DNA of 64,000 nucleotides, taken from the NCBI RefSeq assembly GCF_028435365.1, contig NZ_JAGTJJ010000015.1, forward strand, positions 130,434 to 194,433. The letters run 5' to 3'. Both the position numbers and the translations under genes were made by a program. The stretch comes from Polyangium jinanense (GTDB taxonomy: Bacteria; Myxococcota; Polyangia; Polyangiales; Polyangiaceae). Every line of letters begins with the position of its first letter. Positions within the stretch are counted from its first letter, which is position 1. Below the pieces are notes generated by a model. That model did no database searches, was not told the origin of the DNA, and saw only the letters and a program-made list of their open reading frames with translations. Below, piece after piece: positions 59,621 to 64,000 of this stretch.

Positions 59621-60940
59621 TCAATACCTCACGAAGTCGTCGTGGACGAACGCGGCGCGGATGATCTCGCGCAGGTTGTAGTTTGTCTTGAATTGCGTGA
59701 CGAGCGGGGCGATGACCGAATCGGGCACGTCCGCCAGATCGTAGACCGCGTCGCCCTTCGACAGGGCGTAGTTCCAGACGCGGACCACCGCGCAACGGGC
59801 AACCTCGTCGTCGGCCGCCATGCGCTGGCCGAACTCGAGGAGGTTCGCCGCGGGCTCGCCGAACTTGAAGGCCGTCGTCTCGCCGGGGGGCAGGTAATCG
59901 CTCTGCTTGACCTTCGGATTGCCGTCGATGGGCACCGTGGCCGAGAACTCGAGGATGCCGTCCATTCCGGCGACGGGCTCGACGTATTTGCCGGCGTCGT
60001 CGTAGGCCGCGAAAAGCGGGGCGCGATGGTTCATCGAACCGTGGCAGTTCGCGCAGATCGTCGACGAGTAATCCAGGAAGTCGACACGACCGCCGTTCGC
60101 CGCGCCGCCGATCGATTCGAACGGCCAGGGCGACGTATAGAAACCGCCGCCCTTCGGCTCCGGCGTGGCCCGGTATTCGGCCGGCATCTTGCGACAGGAG
60201 AACGTCTCCTGGATGAAGCGCACGCGCCGGAACGCGAGCGCGCTCGCGTACTGGGCCATGAGGCCCGCGTCCGTGAGCACGCCGGCCGCGGGCGCGGCGG
60301 CGGGGCCGTTCGCGCAATCGACGGGCGTGAACGTGCCGGCGGCCGGGTCGAACGTGGGGCAGGTGCCGCTCGTGGCCGTGAAGAGCTGGCGATAATCGCT
60401 GCCCTCGACGGTCACCTTCGCCGCGAAGAGCGGCGCGTTGTTGCGGTTCGGCGCCTCGTTCGCCGCCATTGCGCCCGAGCGGAACGTGTTCTTCCAGTAA
60501 TCGATCATCACGGCGGCGAACCGCGGCGACGCCATGTACTGGTCGACGAACGTCTCGTAGACCTGCTTCGGATCCGCCGCGCTCCGGATGCCCTCGATTT
60601 CGTCGTTCTTCGGCAGCTTGCCGACGAGCTTCAGGCTCGCGGTGCGCAGCGCCTCGCTGTACGAGACGATGCGTTCGTCGAGCACGGTCTTCACCTCGCC
60701 GCCGCCCGTCGTCCCGCCGCTCGTCGTCGTCGGATCGCCGCCCGATCCGCCATTGCCGACGGTGGTCGACGCCGTGGATCCGCCCTCGCCGCCCAGAGAG
60801 GGCGGGCAGGGCTTGCCCCCATTGGCAGGCGGCCCGCCGAGGAGCTTGTTGGGATCGTCCGGGTTACACGCAGAAAGGACCAAAGAAAGTCCCATCAGCG
60901 CGGTCCCGGTCCACGCTCTCTTGCCCCATTTCATTGTCAT
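59621..60940 (-). CDS. DUF1549/DUF1553-like lipoprotein with one c-type haem motif
   Basis: 439 residues from ATG 60940; its first bases overlap the previous stop (ATGA). Lipobox LSAC (Cys23). The N-terminal half fits DUF1549 (ALRTASLKLVGKLPKNDEIE, YMASPRFAAVMIDYWKN). A haem c site CANCHGSMNH lies near residue 294. The C-terminus NLREIIRAAFVHDDFVRY matches the DUF1553-like ending. Such proteins occur in secreted multi-haem complexes thought to act on polysaccharides or in extracellular redox chemistry. It is second in the operon. Confidence 0.85.
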   Translation of the reverse strand: MTMKWGKRAWTGTALMGLSLVLSACNPDDPNKLLGGPPANGGKPCPPSLGGEGGSTASTTVGNGGSGGDPTTTSGGTTGGGEVKTVLDERIVSYSEALRTASLKLVGKLPKNDEIEGIRSAADPKQVYETFVDQYMASPRFAAVMIDYWKNTFRSGAMAANEAPNRNNAPLFAAKVTVEGSDYRQLFTATSGTCPTFDPAAGTFTPVDCANGPAAAPAAGVLTDAGLMAQYASALAFRRVRFIQETFSCRKMPAEYRATPEPKGGGFYTSPWPFESIGGAANGGRVDFLDYSSTICANCHGSMNHRAPLFAAYDDAGKYVEPVAGMDGILEFSATVPIDGNPKVKQSDYLPPGETTAFKFGEPAANLLEFGQRMAADDEVARCAVVRVWNYALSKGDAVYDLADVPDSVIAPLVTQFKTNYNLREIIRAAFVHDDFVRY

Positions 60941-62166
60941 TGCTGCTCCGCCATGATCCAAGGCTCCACCTTGGTCTTGAAAGCGTTGTATGCGTTCAGA
61001 TCACCGTCGAATTTGTACATGTGCACGATCGGCTGCACCGGATCCGTCACCTGCAGGATCTGGCTCGCCGCCGGATCACCCGGCTTGATGCGCGCCCGCA
61101 CCTCCTGGCATGCCGCCGAGGGCATCATCACATTGAGCTCCGACAGATCCATCGTGCCTTTCGCCTGCGGGTTTGCCCCGCCGTGGCATTTCATCATGCA
61201 CGTCTGCATGGCCGGCACGACGTTCTGCTGGAAGTTCACGAGATCGTTACACCCCGTCCCCGGGCCCGCATTGCCGCCGTAAACCTCGATGAGCTCGAAC
61301 GCGATCCCGAGATAGGCCCCCTTCTGCCAGTTCGTCAGGACGACCTCGCCGGTGCCGAGCGTGTTGTCTCCGCCGAGCGTGAACGTCTGGTCGAGGTTCG
61401 AGAAGCTGTCGACCGGATCCGGATCACCCGGTTGTCCGGGCACGTACACCGTGAAGACCGGGTGCACGATGTGGAGCGGTTTGTCCACCACGGGGTGCAC
61501 CGTGATGTTCGTCAGCCGGAGCATCGTGGGCGCGTCGCTCGTGCCGCCGATCGCCTCCGCGAAGAACGCGATCGACATGTACTGGAAATCCTCGCCGAGC
61601 GCGTCGAGGTAGACCGTGTTCAGCGCGCCGCCGGGCAAAGGCCGGAACGGACGCACGCTCGGCCCGATATCGCCGTTGCCATCCGGCAGGCCGTCGGCCT
61701 CCGCCGTGAGCCACTCGAGGACGCCGGGCTTGACGTTCTCCGGAATCTTCGGCGCCTCGCCGCCGCCGTGGTTCGGCGACTCCGGGTGCGTGAGCAGAAT
61801 GCTCTGCTCGGGCGCCTTGGTCACGATGCCCGGCCAGAACGTTATCGTCTGGTACCGCTCCTCGGGCGTCTCCCCCGCGAGGAACGGCGCCGGCGCCGAG
61901 CCGCCCTTCTTGTGGCAGATATTGCAATTCGCCACGAGGTCGGGCTCGATTTTCAGGAAAAGCTCGTACGGCGTCGGCCCCGCAGGCTCGCCCCCACCGG
62001 CCCCGCCCGCGCCCCCGCTCGCGCCGGTCCCCTCCGAGGAGCCCTCCGAGTTATTGCTCGAACAGGCGCTCATCCCCGCGATCGTGACCACAACGCCGAG
62101 CGACAGAAGCAGCCCCAGAATGGAGCGGCCCCGGGATCCGGTTTCACGAGAAGTTTTCACTGCCAT
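60937..62166 (-). CDS. Cytochrome-c-type lipoprotein with CXXCH and CX3CH motifs
   Basis: 409 residues. Signal peptide with lipobox MSAC (about Cys35), Gly-rich linker, and a first haem site CNICHKKGGSAPAPF near residue 81. A central beta-rich domain contains His/Met residues (LTNITVHPVV, LHIVHPVFTV). The second site is CMMKCHGGANP, a CX3CH arrangement, near residue 342. First gene of the operon 62166-57250; the stop overlaps the next start. Likely a periplasmic or surface electron carrier for the downstream DUF1549/DUF1501-like proteins. Confidence 0.87.
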   Translation of the reverse strand: MAVKTSRETGSRGRSILGLLLSLGVVVTIAGMSACSSNNSEGSSEGTGASGGAGGAGGGEPAGPTPYELFLKIEPDLVANCNICHKKGGSAPAPFLAGETPEERYQTITFWPGIVTKAPEQSILLTHPESPNHGGGEAPKIPENVKPGVLEWLTAEADGLPDGNGDIGPSVRPFRPLPGGALNTVYLDALGEDFQYMSIAFFAEAIGGTSDAPTMLRLTNITVHPVVDKPLHIVHPVFTVYVPGQPGDPDPVDSFSNLDQTFTLGGDNTLGTGEVVLTNWQKGAYLGIAFELIEVYGGNAGPGTGCNDLVNFQQNVVPAMQTCMMKCHGGANPQAKGTMDLSELNVMMPSAACQEVRARIKPGDPAASQILQVTDPVQPIVHMYKFDGDLNAYNAFKTKVEPWIMAEQQ

Positions 62167-62391
62167 AAAGGATCGAGGGTGATCCAGGTGGATCGATGCA
62201 TGTCCACCCGGGGAGGCCCGGGAACCCGAGGGCGCGCGCCTTGTCCGGCATCGATCCGCGCGGTCCTCGTTTCGATTCGCCTCGTCTCGAGGATCGAGGA
62301 CGAGGAGAGATCAGATCCGGATTATGCGCCCCTATTCCCGCCATGGGAAGGAGTTCTTGAAGCTCGACGACATCCTTGGTACCGAAAAGGG
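62167..62391. other. Divergent intergenic region between the cytochrome operon and the kelch lipoprotein gene
   Basis: 225 bases expected to hold two divergent promoters. I see no strong -35/-10 pair or palindrome. An AAGGAG at 62347-62352 could serve a short frame but is too far (about 40 bases) from the kelch gene ATG. Confidence 0.4.
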
Positions 62392-63879
62392 ATGTCTCCC
62401 CGCCGCGCGTCGCTCGCCCTCGCGAGCGCGCTCCTCGCCGCGCTCGCCGCGTCGTCGGTCACGAGCTGCGTGCTCATCGCCGAGATTGATTACGATCTCA
62501 TCCCCAAAGACACGGACGCCCCGGACGCAGGCGCGCCCGACAGCAGCGGCGACGCGGGCTGCACCTCGGACACGAGCTGCGACGACAAGAACCCCTGCAC
62601 CGCAGACACGTGCACAGCGGGCGCGTGCGCGTCGACGCCCCTCGCGATAGGCACGTCGTGCGGCACCCCGGAGCCCTGCGTCGAAAGCTTCACCTGCGAC
62701 GCGGCAGGCGCGTGCGTGCCCCAGCCGGTCGCCACGGACGACGGCGATCCGTGCACGACCGATTCCTGCGATCCGCAGACGGGGATGATCTCGCACGCAG
62801 CAGTCGGTGGTGCCTGCCTCTCGTGGGTCCCGCTGCCCGCGGAGAACGCGCCTTCGCCGCGCTTCAACCACACCGCGATCTGGACCGGCACGCACATGAT
62901 CATCTGGGGCGGCGAGCGCGGCGGCTCGGATCCGCTGCTCGGCGACGGCGCGATCTACGATCCGATGGCGAAGACGTGGAAAGCCATGAGCACCGTCGAC
63001 GCCCCCTCCCCGCGCTTCGGGCACACGGCCGTCTGGACGGGCCAGGTCATGATCGTGTGGGGCGGGTATTCGACGAACGGGCTGGTCGGCGCGGGCGCGA
63101 GCTACAACCCGAAGACCGATACCTGGACGCCGCTGCCGACGGCGAACGAGCCGACAGCGCGCATCCGGCACTCGGCCGTCGCGGCGGGCCTGTACATGAT
63201 CGTCTGGGGAGGGACCGCGGGGACCGACCAGGCGCTGCTCTCCGGCGGCCGTTACTACATCCCAACGAAGACCTGGACCCCGACGAGCACGGTGGGCGCC
63301 CCGAGCCCACGCACGCAGCACTCCGCGACATGGACCGGCGAGCACATGATCGTGTGGGGCGGGATGGACTTCTTCGATTGGCTCGGCGACGGCGCGATGT
63401 ACTCGCCGCTCGACGACCAGTGGACAGCAAAGACCTCGAACACGAACGCGGCGTCATTCCGCGAGTCCCACACGGCGGTGTGGACGGGCTCGGAAATCTT
63501 CATCTGGGGCGGCTGGAACGGCGGGCCCTACCTCGATACCGGCGGGATCTTCAACCCCAAGGACGGCGCGCAAGGCACGTGGGCGCCCATGAGCACGACA
63601 GGCGCGCCAAGCGCGCGGCGGTCGCACGTCGCGGTCTGGACCGGGTCGTCCATGGTCGTCTGGGGAGGCTGCGGCGATCTCGTCTGCACGGGGAGCCTCG
63701 GCGACGGCGGGAGGTACACGCCCGGGATGAACGGCGGGACGTGGGAGCCGATCCCCGAGGTGCCCACGCTGAGCTCACGCCGCGACGCGACGGCCGTATG
63801 GACAGGTTCGCGGATCCTCGTGTGGGGCGGCCGCGACGCCAATGGCGCGCTCGGCACCGGGGCCGAAGCGCAGCCCTGA
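62392..63879 (+). CDS. Kelch-repeat lipoprotein
   Basis: 495 residues. Lipobox VTSC (Cys26), an Asp/Pro/Ala linker, and a Cys-rich TSDTSCDDKNPCTADTC-type segment (about 60-130). From residue 140 on there are six kelch-type blades, each containing a variant of HTAVWTGxxMIVWGG (HTAIWTGTHMIIWGG, HTAVWTGQVMIVWGG, HSAVAAGLYMIVWGG, HSATWTGEHMIVWGG, HTAVWTGSEIFIWGG, HVAVWTGSSMVVWGG, DATAVWTGSRILVWGG), so a six- or seven-bladed propeller. Surface adhesion or protein binding is likely. A hairpin-repeat module begins 20 bases after its stop. Confidence 0.9.
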   Translation: MSPRRASLALASALLAALAASSVTSCVLIAEIDYDLIPKDTDAPDAGAPDSSGDAGCTSDTSCDDKNPCTADTCTAGACASTPLAIGTSCGTPEPCVESFTCDAAGACVPQPVATDDGDPCTTDSCDPQTGMISHAAVGGACLSWVPLPAENAPSPRFNHTAIWTGTHMIIWGGERGGSDPLLGDGAIYDPMAKTWKAMSTVDAPSPRFGHTAVWTGQVMIVWGGYSTNGLVGAGASYNPKTDTWTPLPTANEPTARIRHSAVAAGLYMIVWGGTAGTDQALLSGGRYYIPTKTWTPTSTVGAPSPRTQHSATWTGEHMIVWGGMDFFDWLGDGAMYSPLDDQWTAKTSNTNAASFRESHTAVWTGSEIFIWGGWNGGPYLDTGGIFNPKDGAQGTWAPMSTTGAPSARRSHVAVWTGSSMVVWGGCGDLVCTGSLGDGGRYTPGMNGGTWEPIPEVPTLSSRRDATAVWTGSRILVWGGRDANGALGTGAEAQP

Positions 63880-63898
63880 CAGATGCGCGGAGCGGAGC

Positions 63899-64000
63899 GG
63901 GGCGTTGCCCCGCACCCCAGCAGGGGGCTGTCCGCCCCCTGCACCCCGGACCAGGCACGGCCTGGACCGAGGGCCGAGAAACCGCGCAACGCGCGGTTTC
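63899..64000 (+). repeat. 3'-end hairpin module, left arm (copy E, cut by window edge)
   Basis: Follows the kelch gene in the same orientation. It shares GGGGCGTTGCCCC, GGGGGCTGTCCGCCCCC and CCAGGCACGGCCTGG with copy C, but the fourth stem is GAAACCGCGC...GCGCGGTTTC instead of GAAGAACTGCGC, again a different sequence with the same pairing. The remainder is beyond the window. Confidence 0.88.

Overview
The window looks like chromosomal DNA of a myxobacterium (Myxococcota), most likely Polyangiales (the Sorangium/Polyangium group). The evidence is very high GC with GC-rich third codon positions, three eukaryote-like Ser/Thr kinase genes, about fifteen lipoproteins with Gly-rich (GGSGG-type) linkers after the lipobox, a MYXO-CTERM-like sorting tail, kelch and FG-GAP surface proteins, and secreted cytochrome/DUF1549-type operons. 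No rRNA, tRNA, CRISPR array or complete insertion sequence was recognised. About 36 protein genes are supported.

Layout. 1-10 kb: a truncated kinase-FHA-GGDEF gene; a cobalamin riboswitch heading a beta-propeller-like lipoprotein gene; a small conserved gene; a kinase with a PEGA domain; a TonB-dependent receptor with a TPR front end; and an MBL-fold RNA hydrolase. 10-20 kb: selA (opposite strand), a giant subtilase with FG-GAP repeats, a lipase-like hydrolase overlapping a family-5-type uracil-DNA glycosylase, grxD, and a MarR-like regulator next to a palindromic operator and a haem/copper monooxygenase-like lipoprotein. 20-35 kb: a flavin oxidoreductase fused to an acetoacetate-decarboxylase-like domain, an aromatic-repeat lipoprotein, a heparinase II/III-like lyase, a heptad-repeat ORF, a 1397-residue kinase-globin-(cNMP)2-class V aminotransferase fusion, an LRR-like protein, a CPBP protease and a Cys-rich lipoprotein. 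35-49 kb: a degenerate P1B ATPase, large lipoproteins (one carrying what looks like a circularly permuted esterase), trmO, an exported methyltransferase, a propeller lipoprotein, a palindromic MITE-like element and asd. 49-64 kb: a two-gene AAA ATPase + TOPRIM (DUF4435-like) pair resembling the PARIS defence system, a 1314-residue TPR/propeller protein, a four-gene exported cytochrome operon with its own terminator, and a kelch lipoprotein.

The most unusual non-coding feature is a repeated module of about 110 nt with four hairpins. It sits directly after stop codons, always reads in the same direction as the gene it follows, and is arranged head-to-head between convergent genes (17.3, 20.0 and 55.3 kb). 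Single copies occur at 44.6 and 63.9 kb. Its stems vary in sequence but keep their pairing, so RNA structure seems to be what is selected. The window also holds a B12-riboswitch-controlled surface lipoprotein with a possible anti-Shine-Dalgarno platform, and several hairpins abutting start codons.

All calls come from reading the sequence. No database search was run, and family names without a decisive motif are inferences.
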